In this document: positions 1 to 11,887 of the stretch, one piece after another
How positions within the stretch are numbered: the stretch's first letter is position 1
Layout: each line of letters opens with the position of its first letter
Assembly: GCA_030248295.1 (NCBI GenBank)
Contig: JASANH010001283.1
Coordinates: 1 to 64,000 of the forward strand
DNA from: Mesodorylaimus sp. YZB2_4
Taxonomy: Eukaryota > Nematoda > Enoplea > Dorylaimida > Dorylaimidae
DNA: 64,000 bases
Reading direction: 5' to 3'
Position numbers and translations under genes: made by a program
Notes under the pieces: generated by a model
What the model saw: only the letters and a program-made list of their open reading frames with translations
The model's database searches: none
Told to the model about the DNA's origin: nothing

Positions 1-25
1 TGTGACCAGCACGCCTGGCGGTCGG

Positions 26-190
26 TAGTAATCGATACGCTCCCCTGGCTGGGACGTCAACCTGTTCGGTTGATGTTTCTAGAGCAGGTATAGTCGCGAG
101 ACTTGCCTACCTCCAGTCGGAGTTTTTTGCTTAGAGACTTCGGTCACGACTATCTCCCGCCGCCTGGGTGCGCTGGTTACACTGGCGTCA
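26..190 (+). repeat. Dispersed repeat family A, copy 1
   Basis: The segment runs from AGTAATCGATACGCTCCCCT through a short palindrome (GTCAACC..GGTTGATGTTTC) to TGGGTGCGCTGGTTACAC. The same order of blocks recurs about 477 bp downstream, and on the opposite strand at 45428-45595 and 46015-46085, with roughly 70 percent identity by eye. No coding capacity was recognised. It is probably a non-autonomous mobile element; its true ends are not defined. Confidence 0.6.
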
Positions 191-502
191 CGAACCAAGG
201 GGCCTTCTTCGGATGTAAGCCCCTTATGGACTAATTGGCTGACCGGGTGGCTGTGGTGAATGCCGGACTGGCGCGCCTGCGCTTGCTGTGGCCCGGGGTT
301 CCCTGCAGGTGTACTCCTACCAGACTTCGGTTTGGGTTGCCTCCACTGACGCACCAGGAGCCAGCGGGCGAAACCTACTCCGCTATTACCTACACGGGAG
401 GAGAAGGTTCGGCGAGCGTTTGGTGCGCCTTAGCAATTTGCGTGACGGTGGGTGGAACACCTAGCGCTGATAAGGCACCACCACTGGGGTGTTGGTTCTC
501 GA

Positions 503-652
503 GTAATCGATACGGTCCCCTGTGTGGGACGACCTTTTCGGTCCACGTTTCTAGAGCAGGCATAGTCGCTAGACTTGCCTACCTCCAGTCGGAGTTTTTT
601 GCTTAGAGCTTTGTCTCGACTATCTCCCGCCGCTTGGGTGTGCCTGGGCCTA
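503..652 (+). repeat. Dispersed repeat family A, copy 2
   Basis: This is a second copy of the unit at 26-190, same orientation. Shared blocks include ATCGATACGGTCCCCTG, GTTTCTAGAGCAGGCATAGT and CTCCAGTCGGAGTTTTTTGC. The pair could be a tandem duplication with a unit of about 477 bp or two insertions. Confidence 0.6.
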
Positions 653-2142
653 TGCATATGAGGGGTGCTCCGAGCGCAAGGACGAAAGCGAAACGATGGA
701 ACAGCGGGGGAACGGTTTTTCCTAGAAACACTGACAGGGGTTACAGCCCACATGCCATTGTGTGTGTGTGTGTGCTAGTGTGTGCTGCTCCCGCAAATGC
801 GGGGGTGTCCATGGGACCCGCGAGAGTTTTGCAGTACGGGAGTCTTCTTTTCGTCGGGTGGGTAGGACTGGGGGGGGGGGGGGGGGGGTGAGGGGGCAGA
901 CTCCAAACATGGCGGGTGGGAGCGGGAAGTCTCTGTCTCTTACCTCTAGAGTGCGCATTCGCATTTAGGTACAGTAAAGTATGAGGATGAGTATGAGTAT
1001 GAGCAAATAGGTGCAAGAGCGGCGTGTATTTCCCCGCCAAAAAACTTATACCCCCGCCACATTTGTGCTTTGCCTAGCTTTGCTGTTTGACAATGCGCTG
1101 CAGTCTCAAGTAAATTCTAAAAAATGTTGATGATCTTCAATTTTGAGTAATGCCGATTGCTTTGAAATGTATTCCGTGGCAGGTTTGTTTTTATGCCTTG
1201 CATCTCTTGTGAGTTTCATCTACTTGGCTGGTATCACGCATGAAGAGAGAGAACCTGTAATTTTGACAGCTTTTGCTCTGCAGACGGGCGTGAAGGGGAG
1301 TGACTTTTCGTCTCATGAGCGGAAGTGGGCGTGTTTTTCTCAAGTGCGGGTGGGCATGGGCGGGAGCGGAACCAAAAACCCACTCCCGCCACGCCCGTGT
1401 GCTGCTAAAATTAGGACCTGACTGACCTGATCTCTGACTGCGAATCGACATGAGATCAGTCAGAGCTCGATATCATCTGCTGACAGACAATTTCTCAGTT
1501 ACATTACAATCAGACTGAAATGTCGGATAAGACTAGCTGGGGGCACTGGGTATGATTTTGAAGCACCAGGATCTGTCGCCTCGAAACCAACGGATATCAT
1601 GCAGCAGTGGCTTCAGTGCGCTGTGGGGCCATCCACATGGTAATGCTGAACCAAACGGAAAAGTGGTTTTTTTGAGTTGAGTTTGAAGAATGGTCAACCT
1701 CCACAACCCAAAACCACCCTTTCCAAAAACCCGACCCAACCCAACCCAAAAACCATAAAAAAAAAATGGGTTGGGTTTTAAGAGCAAATGTTGGACCTGG
1801 TTGTGGTGGATCAAAAAAACCAAGATCTGCCTAATGTACATACGGTGGCTGTGCAACATGTGCCTGGAGCCGGCAGTGTGCCCATCAATTGGCACAAATA
1901 GAACGTAGTCGACCTCTCAATTTGATGTTTCACCAGTCTTACACTACTGGTAGAAAATGGCTGCCATGAGTTATATACGGAGTGTGCAAAGCCACCCGCG
2001 GCAACCTACGCGCCCCGAAGATTAGTACGATTTGAGTCAGGAGTCTAGACTCAGCAGGCGACACCAGGTAAAAGGCGCGGGTTACAGCTGGACTGCGGTG
2101 GCGCAAGAACACAAAATTTTGCTAGTGTCGATACCGTGAATC
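653..2142. other. No gene seen; simple repeats
   Basis: No credible coding exon was found. The stretch holds a (TG)n run at 759-774, a G homopolymer of about 19 bases at 870-888, and a short inverted repeat made of CCCAACCC and GGGTTGGG units around 1725-1785. Reading frames over the G-run are low-complexity artefacts. Confidence 0.5.
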
Positions 2143-2480
2143 TTGGCTAGATAAAGGTTATAGCTCTTTCCTGGGGAGGTAGGCGTAGACTGGCAGCTGA
2201 TATGCGCGAGTTTCTTCATAAGTTTAAGTTGTACTGTATGGTAGAATCAGTCCGAAGTTGTTCATTCTAGCTGGATGGGGTTACAGCTTTTTCTTGGGGA
2301 AGTAGGCATGAACTGGAAGCCATGTGTTTGAGTTCATCTATATGATTCGGTTGTAGGTTAGAATCAATCCGAAGCTGTTACTAGAGCTAGATGATAGATA
2401 GATAGAAGCTAGATGAGGTTACAGTTTTTTTCCGGGGGAGGTTAATATAGACCAATATGATTCAGTTATATGTTAAAATT
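2143..2480 (+). repeat. Tandem repeat, three units of about 120 bp
   Basis: Three diverged units follow each other from about 2143, 2270 and 2393. Each has a TAGCT/TAGAT start, GGTTACAG or GGTTATAG, a T-rich then GGGGA block, and (units 1 and 2) TAGAATCAnTCCGAAG near the end. The third unit also carries a short (GATA)n run. It is a minisatellite-like array with no coding potential. Confidence 0.6.
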
Positions 2481-3060
2481 TCCCAGTTATATGCTAATTT
2501 TTTAAAAATTAGCTCCTCGCAGACACAATTTTTCACGATTCTTTAAATAAATTTGCGGGAAATAACTTAGTGCATGAAATCATTTTCTTCAACCCCGGAA
2601 AAAACTCAAGCCGCCTTCCTGTCAAAAAGCTGAAGGCTTTTGCGTGGCTTCTGACCTTCCAAAATTTGCGCACAATACTCTTCTGATCGTGCAAGAAGCA
2701 ATGAGTGCCATCTTTGTCCATACCGTACTCACCATATACAAGAAAAACCTTTAATGTTATCCAATAGGTGCCCGCTCTGGCCATTTCTCTCGGCTTCCCA
2801 AGGGGACCGTCTGCCGCATTGCCACCCGCTTTGCTCGCCATTAGGTTTATCTCCGCCCCGCCGGAGGCGAAAAAATTTTCAATATTGCACTGCGAAAACA
2901 CGAAAATGTATAAGTCTACATGCAACCAACCATTGCTGGGATTGCACGAAGTTTGTAAAGCCTTTACCTCACTTTTCAGGTTCGTAGGGGGCCCGAGCCC
3001 CCAAGCACCCCCCCCCGGCGTACGCGCCGGGTTTAATGGCATTTAATTAGAAAATTTACG
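2481..3060. other. No gene seen
   Basis: An open frame of 169 codons lies on the minus strand here, but it starts in GC-rich repeat-like DNA (the CCGGCGTACGCGCCGG palindrome near 3013-3028) and shows no recognisable domain. I treat it as chance. Confidence 0.35.
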
Positions 3061-3066
3061 ATTTCT

Positions 3067-3165
3067 TGCAGGTCAACGGTCACGTCAGAAAGTTTTTTAG
3101 TGGCCAGTCAGAGTCAAGGTCAAGTTAGAAAATTTTTAAAGGGTCGGCCAAAGTCGGATTCAAGC
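3067..3165 (+). repeat. AGGTCA-rich mobile repeat, partial copy
   Basis: It contains GGTCAACGGTCACGTCAG and AGTCAAGGTCAAG, then a T/A tract and GGGTCGGCCAAAGTC. The same order (half-sites, AAATTTTT tract, GGGTCGG) recurs at 5632-5765 and 37879-38037. The latter copy has a target-site duplication and shows the family to be mobile. Confidence 0.5.
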
Positions 3166-3496
3166 TCTTCCATCCCACCTGCTCGCAGAGGGCGCTGAAG
3201 GTCCATAGGTAACAAAATCATGTAAGCATCTGATATGACAAAATGGTGCCCCAGTGTACCTGCATCTGATTTGACAAAAGTGAAATACAAAAAATGTTCC
3301 TTGATGCATACAAAACTGTAGAATCTCGCTTTTGGAATCATCATTTACTAGTTTTCCGCAGACCATACTTCCATATATCGTCACCATGCAGCATCATTGT
3401 GTGCTGCTAAGAGCGCTGCCCATGCTTTTTGCACCCGCGATTGATTGTTTCAAGCAGTAGGGTCCGTCCATGGATGAGAGACACATGTGCCCAACT

Positions 3497-3782
3497 GGAC
3501 CTTGACCTCAAAGTAACACGAAAGAATTCTAATCGAGACTTCCAGTTTATCCAGGGGATGTAATTAGTAGCTTGTGAATATGCATTCTATTTCAAACTTC
3601 CTAATCGTGTGATTCGAATCTGCAGATCATGTGTCATCGTCAGTGTTGGGTGCCCCTATCATCGTCGTGTACGCGCTAGGTGCTTGTCTAATAGTCAGGC
3701 CAACTGTTGCTCAGTGCTGAGCAGCACCTGTAATTTTTTACCTATTGTAGCAAAATTCTTTGATGTGATGACGTCATTTACA
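3497..3782 (+). repeat. Dispersed repeat family B, copy 1
   Basis: It includes GGACCTTGACCTC, CAGTGTTGGGTGC, GTTGCTCAGTGCTGAGCAGC and GACGTCATTTACA in this order. The same blocks recur at 12948-13199 (GTTGCTTAGTGCTGAGCAGC, GACGTCATTTACA). It is a non-coding interspersed repeat that overlaps in theme with the AGGTCA-rich family. Confidence 0.55.
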
Positions 3783-3789
3783 AAAGGGT

Positions 3790-4715
3790 AGTGCTGCCTT
3801 GTGTTGAAATTACGTTTAAATTGGCGGTTATTTGCGTCATCGCTTCCTTGGCCCTTTTTGAATTTATCGGCTTCTCTAGAGTATGTTTGTGGCTGCTTGT
3901 GAGTGTGAATCCTCCACTATATAATAAAAAGTACCCCCACCTCGCACTTCGACTCAAAGCAATCAATTGTGAGTGGCATAGGGTGATGTCGCAGTCACCA
4001 GTTGAGTTCCTAAAGGCTTTTCCGCAATCGTCGGTGGATTGTTGGCTAGTTTTTTTAACATTGCCACCACACAGCTCCTTTCAGTTTTCAATTATCCCTT
4101 AATTACAGTAATTTACCAGATATATGCGTATGACTGTATTTTGGCTGATTCTTGTTCAATGTCGCATTGTACATGGTCTGGTTTGTTAGGGCGGCTATTC
4201 AGGGATTGTGTTAGATGTTCGAGCATTTGGGAAAAACGCACATATCACTTTTGAATAACACTAACAGTTGTACCCGTACATGGCCAGTCCCCAATCGCAT
4301 CTGGCTAACAGATCAATACTTAACTGATGAAAGAACTTCTTCGCTTTTGCAGCTCAAGGTCAGAAATGTATCTTCTACCAAGCGCCTTCATCGACCACTG
4401 TGAAACCCGCTTCAATGGTGTGGTTGCTTTTATTTGGCCAGAGTGCGAAACCAAACAGCGAAGGTCCTGAACGGCAAGAAATACACTGTGGCGAGATGAA
4501 GAGACAGCTTCGACATATGCAGGCAAACTGGAGGTACATTTGCGCATATCCATACTTATTGCGAAGCCAAGTCTGTTATCAACAACTTGTTGAGGGTTGG
4601 ATTCTTCTATATAGCTAGCGATAGCATTATTATAAGAGAATATCATTGTAGGGGACGCCGGATATAACTGAAACACTCGAGGCTTGGGTATAGGCCAGGA
4701 GTAATTTTAAAGTGC
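3790..4715. other. No gene seen
   Basis: Only short frames without recognisable domains occur on either strand. No repeat copy was recognised. Confidence 0.4.
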
Positions 4716-4718
4716 TTG

Positions 4719-5212
4719 CGGCCGCGGTGGTGCAGCGGCTCAGCATTCGTCTTCCCGTAGTGCTTGGGAGCGAGTGGCTAGACTAGTCCCGGGTTCGATC
4801 CCCGGTGATGGAGGTCGGTTTGCGAATCATAAACCAACGCTGACTCTGCACGCCAGGCCGTGGGTGACTCATCCGGTACCGCCGAGGTGCTCCGAGTCGA
4901 GTCGTTTAGCTTCCGTCTCGCCTCGGCGAGACGGAAGCCTAACGATTAGGCAGTCTCGGCTGTCGAACACCGACAAAGTTCAAACCCCTTCCGCCATCGT
5001 TCGAGGAAGTCTTTGGCCAGTCCAGGATGCCCTCGCGTGGAGATGCTCCTAGTGGAGACGCGCAGAGGGACGCTGCCGTGAGAGCTGGTCACCTCAAGGC
5101 CTCGCTTATCATATCATGACTGCTGGCCGGCTATGGCAAAACGGGCTGGAAGTCCCGTGGGGAACTGGGGCTGCGCGGGACCCAACCCACAAGAATTTTA
5201 AAAAATGCGTTT
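4719..5212 (+). mobile_element. tRNA-derived SINE, full-length-looking
   Basis: The head has pol III promoter-like boxes: A box TGGTGCAGCGG near 4729 and B box GGTTCGATCCC near 4792. A hairpin follows at 4906-4942 (GCTTCCGTCTCGCC and its complement). The body carries GATGCCCTCGCG and GAGAGCTGGTCACCTC, and ends with CAAGAATTTTAAAAAAT. The 3' body recurs at 26764-27727 (interrupted) and, inverted and partial, at 48318-48402. No target duplication could be fixed. Confidence 0.75.
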
Positions 5213-5631
5213 ATACGAAGGTTTAATACCTAAGATTCCAGAGGGAGCTCTTTTGGACGACTGCATAAAAGATATTTTACAAATTGGCGAGCTTCTGTTG
5301 AGTCATCAGGCGCATATATGGCACGCAAAAATGCTGCCGTTCCTATCCGGAAATCCGTACCAATATTGAAATCGCAAAGGATACACATCGATTAATGTGG
5401 CATGTGATCACAGCTTTTCTTCTCAAAAAACCCAAAGACCCATCCAGGTCTGACGTCGGGTTAGGAAGATGTACCCAACCCGACCTAAAATATTCACTGC
5501 TTCATGCTGATGATATACCCATGTATTTCCATGTTAATCTCATCCAAATTATGCGCGAAAGAGCAATTTATAAGCAGGTTGAGAAGCTAATCCAGTTTGC
5601 ATTCCAGTTTTCACCCAGTTGGGTAGACTAG
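5213..5631. other. No gene seen
   Basis: Short frames only. A CGGGTTAGG..CCCAACCCG inverted motif lies at about 5457-5485, like others dispersed in the window (16590, 17735). Confidence 0.35.
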
Positions 5632-5765
5632 TGTTTCAATGACCTGGTTCTTTACTCTCTGACCTGACCTCGACCTTGACCGACCCTTCGAAAAATTTTC
5701 TGACCTGACCGTTGACCTGCTTCGAATTGTAAATTTTCTGGCTCTGACTTTGACATTGATCGGAC
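5632..5765 (-). repeat. AGGTCA-rich mobile repeat, copy
   Basis: The block reads ATGACCTGGTTCTTTAC, TGACCTGACCTCGACCTTGA, CGACCCTTCGAAAAATTTTC, TGACCTGACC and so on. It aligns with the reverse complement of the element at 37879-38037, including the CTTTTTCACTGTCTGACCTGACC-like start. It is non-coding. Confidence 0.6.
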
Positions 5766-6331
5766 AAATTTTGCCTGTAATCGGCACCAGCAACAAAGCT
5801 TCTCTGTGTTTGCAATTTTATCAAGAAATTTCACTACAGCTGACAATTTCCTGGCATTATGTGAAATTTCACGGGCAGTCCAAGAAACTAAACTTTTATC
5901 AAGCCCGAAAAGGTATGCAAAGCTGTTTTTGATGGCTTTGAGGAAACTAGAGAAGCTGACACGCATTGAAAATTAAAGATCTCATTCGTTATACGTCAAT
6001 TCCCCTGCTGCCTGCTGCATGATCGAGTTCTTTTCGCCGTAATCGGAGAAAAGGCGCCTTTCCAGGCTGGAATCGGCTGGTACAGCCAGAAGATTGTGCG
6101 TCAGGAGGGCCCGCGCATCGTTTAGAAAAAGTGGGTCAGATAATTACTCGCTCGCTGTCAAGAGGGTCCGCGTGATTTTTTCTCAGCTGTTTGAGTGCAA
6201 TGCAAAGCTCATGGTGGCGCCATATATGGTAGGTCTTCATCAGGCAAGCACTAAGCAAGGAAGCAAAAACAGAAACTGAAACAAGATGAAGTCATAAAAC
6301 TAAAAATGTAAGCTTTTCCACAACGATCTGC
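5766..6331. other. No gene seen
   Basis: No exon or repeat copy was recognised. It may include the 3' flank of the MULE relic. Confidence 0.35.
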
Positions 6332-7606
6332 CTAATGAATTGAATTAGTATCGCCGATTCGCCTACGTTGTACGCGAAGATAATGACGAATGCAAGCTAT
6401 CAAATGTTCATGCCAATTTCTGTCGAACTGGAGCAATATTTGAGGATCGACATTTCGATCCCAGAATTGAGCAACTGCATGTAGGAATAGAGCCTTTTCA
6501 TTAGTGATCTGATCATGCAAGTGGGCATAAACTGGATTTATCGGTTTAGGATTTTCTCGATTGGCGAAAAGCTTCCAAACGCGTTGCTGAACTCGGTTGT
6601 GCTCTTGCTGCAACGCGTGTAAAAAATTACGTAGTGCCATGTGCATTTCGGGCACCGTATCCTTGTTGAGCAAAGAATTGTATCCTTCTGCGTGATTCGT
6701 CGTTCTGGGACCACCATTGTCGAAGTGATACCACCGTGATATTAGAATCTGGTTTCCGTTGATCCAAGTACTAGAGAAGTGAGCCGAAAAATTTTGCAGG
6801 GCTACGAAATCCTCTGGATCTCGCAGTGTATGGCGTACGTGGTCGCGCAAATCGTTTTGTAAAACGTCCCAAGCTGTTGGAACCAGTTGGACAGGCAACA
6901 AAGATAATGCTTTCACATATCCGAACCAACGTCTCACATCATGTTCTTCTTCGCCCTCCTGAGGTTTGATGAGATACTTCGCTTGTAAACCTTCCGCGTG
7001 CATTTTTCGGATCAAGCATTGAGCAAAATGAAATATGCACCCAACAATTTGGACATTCGGGAAAACGCGATTGATAGCGTTGTGGGCAGCAACTTCGTAA
7101 TCAACAGTGATCTTTTAAACATTGCCAATGCTGCCATTTCGATTAAACAAGGCTTGACGGATCTGCATAAGCAGCGTTTGATACTGTAGTTCCGTTTCAC
7201 TCGACAGTAGTGCACTGACGCATGGCACCGCCTCGTTTTCAAATCGACCATAAGCGTGAATGGTGTATAATTGAAAGAAGTCTGGTTTGGGACACGCTTG
7301 GAAGGTGCCGTTCATAATCCATGTATGGCTTTCGCTCAATGTACGCAGATCCAAATCACTAGAAAAGATCAGAAGTGGAGGAGAATCAACTGGACTACTG
7401 TTACCTTTCGATCCGGGTTGCGGGTCTGAAGATGCGACCAAATATTGCATAGCGTCTACCGTCGAAGACAGCTTTCCCTGGATCACCGTGTTCCAGTCTT
7501 CCAGACTCTGGATCACCCAGACTTCCACTCGACTTAACCAGCGGCGTCTGAATTTGAGGGATCTTCGGCTTGCTCTCTTCATGGCAGGAGACTTTGGACG
7601 ACCCAC
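6332..7606 (-). pseudogene. MULE transposase relic (DDE family)
   Basis: The minus-strand frame from 7606 to 6332 encodes about 424 residues of a Mutator-like (MULE) transposase, with one in-frame TAA at 7115-7117. Family landmarks are visible in order: GTFQACPKPDFFQLYTIHAY, then VDYEVAAHNAIN and GCIFHFAQC just after the stop, then TNHAEGYNSLLN near the end. In the family the motif before GTF is DGTF with the first catalytic Asp; here the codon at 7310-7312 is AAC, giving NGTF. A Cys-containing stretch at about 7660-7740 may be a remnant of the usual N-terminal FLYWCH-type zinc finger, in another frame. The nonsense codon plus the loss of a catalytic residue argue that it is dead. The terminal inverted repeats were not found. 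Confidence 0.85.
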
Positions 7607-8568
7607 AGTCGATAATTGTTCCTTGCCATCATGTTTAAGAAAATAAATTTATTGCGTAGGTGACACAACACGGCACCACAGCTACCACACGTCGTCACGT
7701 ATCCAGCTGCTGTAAAGGGACAGTGGCTGCTCGTGTTTTCCTGTCTGTTCCTCGTTCTGTAATGTAATGTAGAGAAGTGTAAAGAAGCATATTTTGCAGA
7801 ATGGTAGAAGCCCCTCCCAACAGTCATTCCCAAAAGTAATGTTCATCTTCTTATGCGACCTGCCTGTTTCTGGCGCTGCTCGAAATGCGATCGCGAAGAG
7901 ACTCGAAGCAGTCCACAGAATAATCTAATGTGACTGCGGGCCCTAGATAACGCCCATCCTGCGATTCTCAAGCGATTTATCCAACAACTACATTCTGCAT
8001 TTTTCAGTTCAGGTGCATTCTACATATGGCAACCACAAAAACAGCAATCTTCAAAAAAGCCGCTAGTGGCTCCAAGGTTGCCAATCACAGCTTTCACCAG
8101 CCAGCCATCTGGCGTTCTTGCTAGCGCTACGTTTCAATACTCTGCATTCGCTTTCAATAGTGTGCGTCTGACTTGCCGCGCCGAATTTTGAATTAGCATG
8201 TGGCTGGTGGTGAATTCGTTTTGCTGATTTTGCCTTACCCTTTTGTCGCTGCTGGGTCGTATATAATATGTGGCGGTGTCGCGTGGTGCATGGTGTCCTG
8301 GTGTTGTGATGAGGCTGGGACTCAAAATGGTCTCGGAAACTTTTTCACAACAAAACATGATTGAGTTATCACTACATTTAATAACTTGCTTCGACAGGCA
8401 AAAAGCTCAAGTCGGCCTAATCCGCGGCAACCAGCAATGTCTAGATCGCTAATTAACTTATTACTGAGCTCCTGACTTCGTTCGGGTCAGGCGTTTGCCT
8501 CTCGCTCTAGGCGCGCACGTTATATGTAGGTGCGCTCGACTTGCGGCCTGGGGACCGTTGCATAAGTG
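7607..8568. other. No gene seen
   Basis: It holds the possible decayed N-terminal part of the MULE up to about 7830. Beyond that only short frames occur. Confidence 0.35.
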
Positions 8569-8802
8569 AAGGCTCCTTCATACTTCGTCTGGGGTCTGGG
8601 GCTGGGGCGCCCCAGCCTGGTGTGCCCCAGATGGGGTGCCCCAGAAGTTACTTTATACTTCCACTCCCGGGGACCCCAGCTGGGTTATCCCAGCCTGGGG
8701 TACAGTAATCCAATGAGCCTGAACATCAACCTCAAACTGGAATGGTCTTTTCTGTGCCCCACACCCCAGCCCCAGACCCCAGATGAAGTATGTAGGAGCC
8801 TT
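8569..8802. mobile_element. Short inverted-repeat element (234 bp)
   Basis: The ends are near-perfect inverted repeats of about 38 bp. The left arm begins AAGGCTCCTTCATACTTC and ends CTGGGGTCTGGGGCTGGGG; the right arm at 8765-8802 is its complement with two or three mismatches. The interior repeats TGGGGT/CCCCAG motifs. It has no coding capacity, so it is MITE-like. No clear target duplication was seen. Confidence 0.7.
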
Positions 8803-8997
8803 GAGCCAACTCCAACTCGTTTACGCCAACTATATACCCATGTGTATAAGAGTAAGACAACTCCAGCTCATTACGCCGACTCGCCAAATGCGTATTGATT
8901 TGTTGTGGTGTCTGCAAGAACTCCCGAAAATGACGTGGCAAAAGTATCAGTCGACGTTCTTGACGCCGTCTGAGAGGGTCGTTTGTGAGTTTTGAGC

Positions 8998-10027
8998 ATG
9001 AGCCCAGCAAAACACGATATGAATATCCAAAAGAATAAAACGAATACTACGAGAAACGTCCAAAAAAAGAAAGCGGACACCGTGGAGAAGGACAGGCCAA
9101 CCCAGCATCGATTGTCGGAGACGGAAAAGATTGTCATCGCTCAGTTGGTCAAGGAACGGAAAGTTGCACTGTTCAGCAGGTTTTCCAAGGTCGAAGGAAT
9201 CACCGTCAAAAGCAAGAGGAATGCGCGGAAGAGATCATCAACATTTGCAAAGACAAATATAAATTTGATCCTGGTGAGTTTCACTTTCGCGTGGAATTTT
9301 TATATTTTTTGTGGTTTGCAAAGGGTTTGTGACAAGGCTTGAGGGAAGAGCGTGAAGTGAATGAGAGGTGTGTGAATTATGTGTGAGAACACTAAGGGAC
9401 ATAGTGTGAAGTAAAACAGCAGTGCGCAGAAAGATCACGATTAGCATATTTTACAGAGTAGAGATGCGGCAGTGCTTGATGGTAACTTGCATAATGATTT
9501 TTTTCATTGTAGTTGGACCTGGAAAAAGGTTTGAACATATGCGGAAAGTTGTGTGGGGTGACATGAAGGCAGAAGTGACCAAGTTGCGTGATCAGTGCCA
9601 CCTAACGGGTTCACAAGGCCACAGTTTCACGCCGTTGAAACAAATCGTCTAGGACATTCTGGGTCCAGATTCTGCCATGGTAAAAAGGCTTTCAGTGGTC
9701 GAGCAGTGGGACGGCGATGGAGAACGTGATCCTGCTTCACAAATGTAAGACGTGTCCCAAGCGCATTCTGTCAACAGATAATGTGCAATCGAGAGCATGT
9801 TTTCAGGAGAGCAACGTCGTCGCGCTCATTATTGACCGACAGTAGTACTGCACCATCACGGCATAGCCAACAATCATCTCCGGCTGCCCAGTTTTCGCTC
9901 GCGTCTTCGAGCACTTCTCGATTCCGATCTCGCAGTCGATCCTCGTCAACACGCTCGATCTCTCCATGCCACTTCACCTCCTCTTCATGCCGATCCCCAG
10001 TTCCTCGTGTCCATGCTGCAAACTCGG
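8998..10027 (+). pseudogene. Myb/SANT-like DNA-binding gene, probably decayed
   Basis: Exon 1 starts at 8998 and encodes a Lys-rich N-terminus followed by LSETEKIVIAQLVKERKVAL, typical of Myb/SANT-like (Zeste-type, Myb_DNA-bind_5) domains found in transposon-related and regulatory proteins. The continuation EEIINICKDKYKFDP lies in another frame (about 9220-9270), so there is a frameshift. After a GTGAGT donor at about 9271, the next exon begins after TTTCATTGTAG at about 9513 with VGPGKRFEHMRKVVWGDMKAEV, carrying on the domain in the right phase, but a TAG interrupts it at about 9650. A Ser-rich frame at 9781-10027 ends in a GGTAAGAG donor and could be a third exon. This could be a young pseudogene or an assembly error in a live gene. 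Confidence 0.4.
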
Positions 10028-10591
10028 GTAAGAGATATCGTGTTAAGGTAGATTTTTTCCTTCAGGTAGTTGGTCGAACTTTTGTATCTTATAAACCAAG
10101 GCGAAATGGTTTTATCTGCATATCTCGATAACCGGCCATTAATATGCAAAATGGTTTTGTGGGATCATAGTTGATAGGTAGTACATGACAGGAATCAGTA
10201 GTCGTTAATGACGGACACGTGCCTTGTTTGCGGCGTATGCGTAACGAAACTAGGATATGGCACATCGTCAGTCGGAGTGCATGACGACTGTATCAATGCA
10301 CAACAACTACTGAGTTCGGTCGATTAGCGACCGCCACTGCAGCCACGGCAAGCATGTTGTGTCTGAGAAGTGTGTTTTCGAATTGGCCCCGCCGGGTTTT
10401 TCATTAAATTAGCTTTTCGAGCTTACAGAAATTTATTTGAAATAAATACTGTATCTATTCATCTAGCTATCTTCAAAAGCTGTATTTTCATATTAACTAT
10501 ATCAGCGACTGTGATTATGAAATGGGTGAGAATAAAAAATTATAGTCAGTTAGCAATAGTCGCAAGGTACTTCGAGATTCGACTCGACAAA
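10028..10591. other. No gene seen
   Basis: AT-rich flank of the lectin pseudogene. Nothing recognised. Confidence 0.35.
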
Positions 10592-11887
10592 ATGTGTTAT
10601 TTTTCTGCTATCTTCATTTTACTGAAGGTAAGCACGGAGAGTCAGGTGTGCGAATGTACCGTAGTTTAAAATTTTTTTGAAATGGCGACCAGTGCGATGA
10701 TTTGTACAGCATTTTTCGTATTATTATTTTATTATCCAAATGCATGTGGAGCAGTTTTCTTTTCGAACATACAACACTATAAATTATGTCGTGTCCAATC
10801 AAGCAGTTTCTCGCTCTGAAGCTGAACATTTACCGAGTGCCGGTACGCAGATGGGCCAGGACTCTTGCAAGGAGCTGTTTGTTTTAGAAATCCCGAAAAT
10901 GAGTGCAAGAAGTGTCAAAATATTTAAATTTGAAAAAGACTCGCAGAAATTGGCTGAATATTTACATTTCATGCATTGAAGATCAAGTGCATCTAGATTT
11001 TAGAGGTTCCTTATTTTTAGCTCAAAAATGTTACGCCAACCAAAGTGATTTTATTACAGACTTTACCAAGACATACAAGGGCCTGGTCAACGGTGGTCGT
11101 TGCTTCTATCTGGCCTACGTACCAGGAGAACCAAGAAAGCCCATGAATGGAAAGTCGTATTCCTTGACCTTTTGGGCCAATGCCTTCAAATTGTGCAATC
11201 GCACCGGAGGCACACTTGCCTAAGTCCACACTTTTAGTGAAGCAACGTCCATCCTCAATGCATTTGGGGTAGGTTATTGTTTTCCAGACAAAGACGACAA
11301 GTTTGCAGCGCATGACGCCTAAGTAACATCCATGTTTCATACTGCCCCGATTTGGACAAGCCATGGGAAACAGCAATGGACTGTCAGACTTGCCAAATGT
11401 GTGTTGGAACAACGGCGATGGGTACCAGATCAGAATTTGACTGGAGCCACAACATTGATAAGGAATGGATCAAACACTGAAGAGTATACACCGAACAAAG
11501 CGTGCATTTCTCTAAAAAGATCGAGTCCAGAAATATATGAGGACATCTTTTGCGACAGTCTGCCTTTCGCACTATGCAGTATGCACTCCCTCCAGTAACT
11601 CATTTCAACCGTGTCTCAATCCAAAAAACTAAATTTTTGAATAGTTTTCAGACCAAAACCAAGACTTCACTGCAATCCGATCAAAATGCATGAGCGAATC
11701 CGTCGTGGTTTCTCTGATTGGCATTCCACTCTAATCTTGCACCAATCAATGCGCTGGTTACATCTGCTGTCGAAGTTTCAATTTGTATCAATCAACTAGA
11801 AACTGCGAATTATTTTTTTGGTATAGTCCTGAATCAGGCCAATTCAAATTAGATTCGTCTCGCGGGCATTACACTCACGAACCTTGA
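10592..11887 (+). pseudogene. C-type lectin/PAN gene copy, inactivated
   Basis: This is a diverged copy of the intact gene at 13970-15006, on the other strand. A possible signal-peptide exon (MCYFSAIFILLK) ends in a GTAAGC donor at 10628. The exon at about 11021-11271 matches the lectin exon (QKCYANQSDFITD, GGRCFYLAYVPGEP, LCNRTGGTLA), but the codon after GGTLA is TAA where the intact copy has CAG. The second lectin exon is recognisable from about 11400 (PDQNLTGATTLIRNGS, ACISLKRSS, CDSLPFALCS), its 5' part scrambled. The PAN exon follows TTTTCAG at about 11656 (KCMSESVVVSL, CCRSFNLYQSTRNCELFFWY) with another TAA. Two in-frame stops and a damaged exon make it a pseudogene. Its first-intron sequence is shared with the copy at 20040. 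Confidence 0.8.

Noticed and set aside
2533-3042. 169-codon minus-strand frame
   Set aside because: It starts in a GC-rich palindromic repeat and has no family features.
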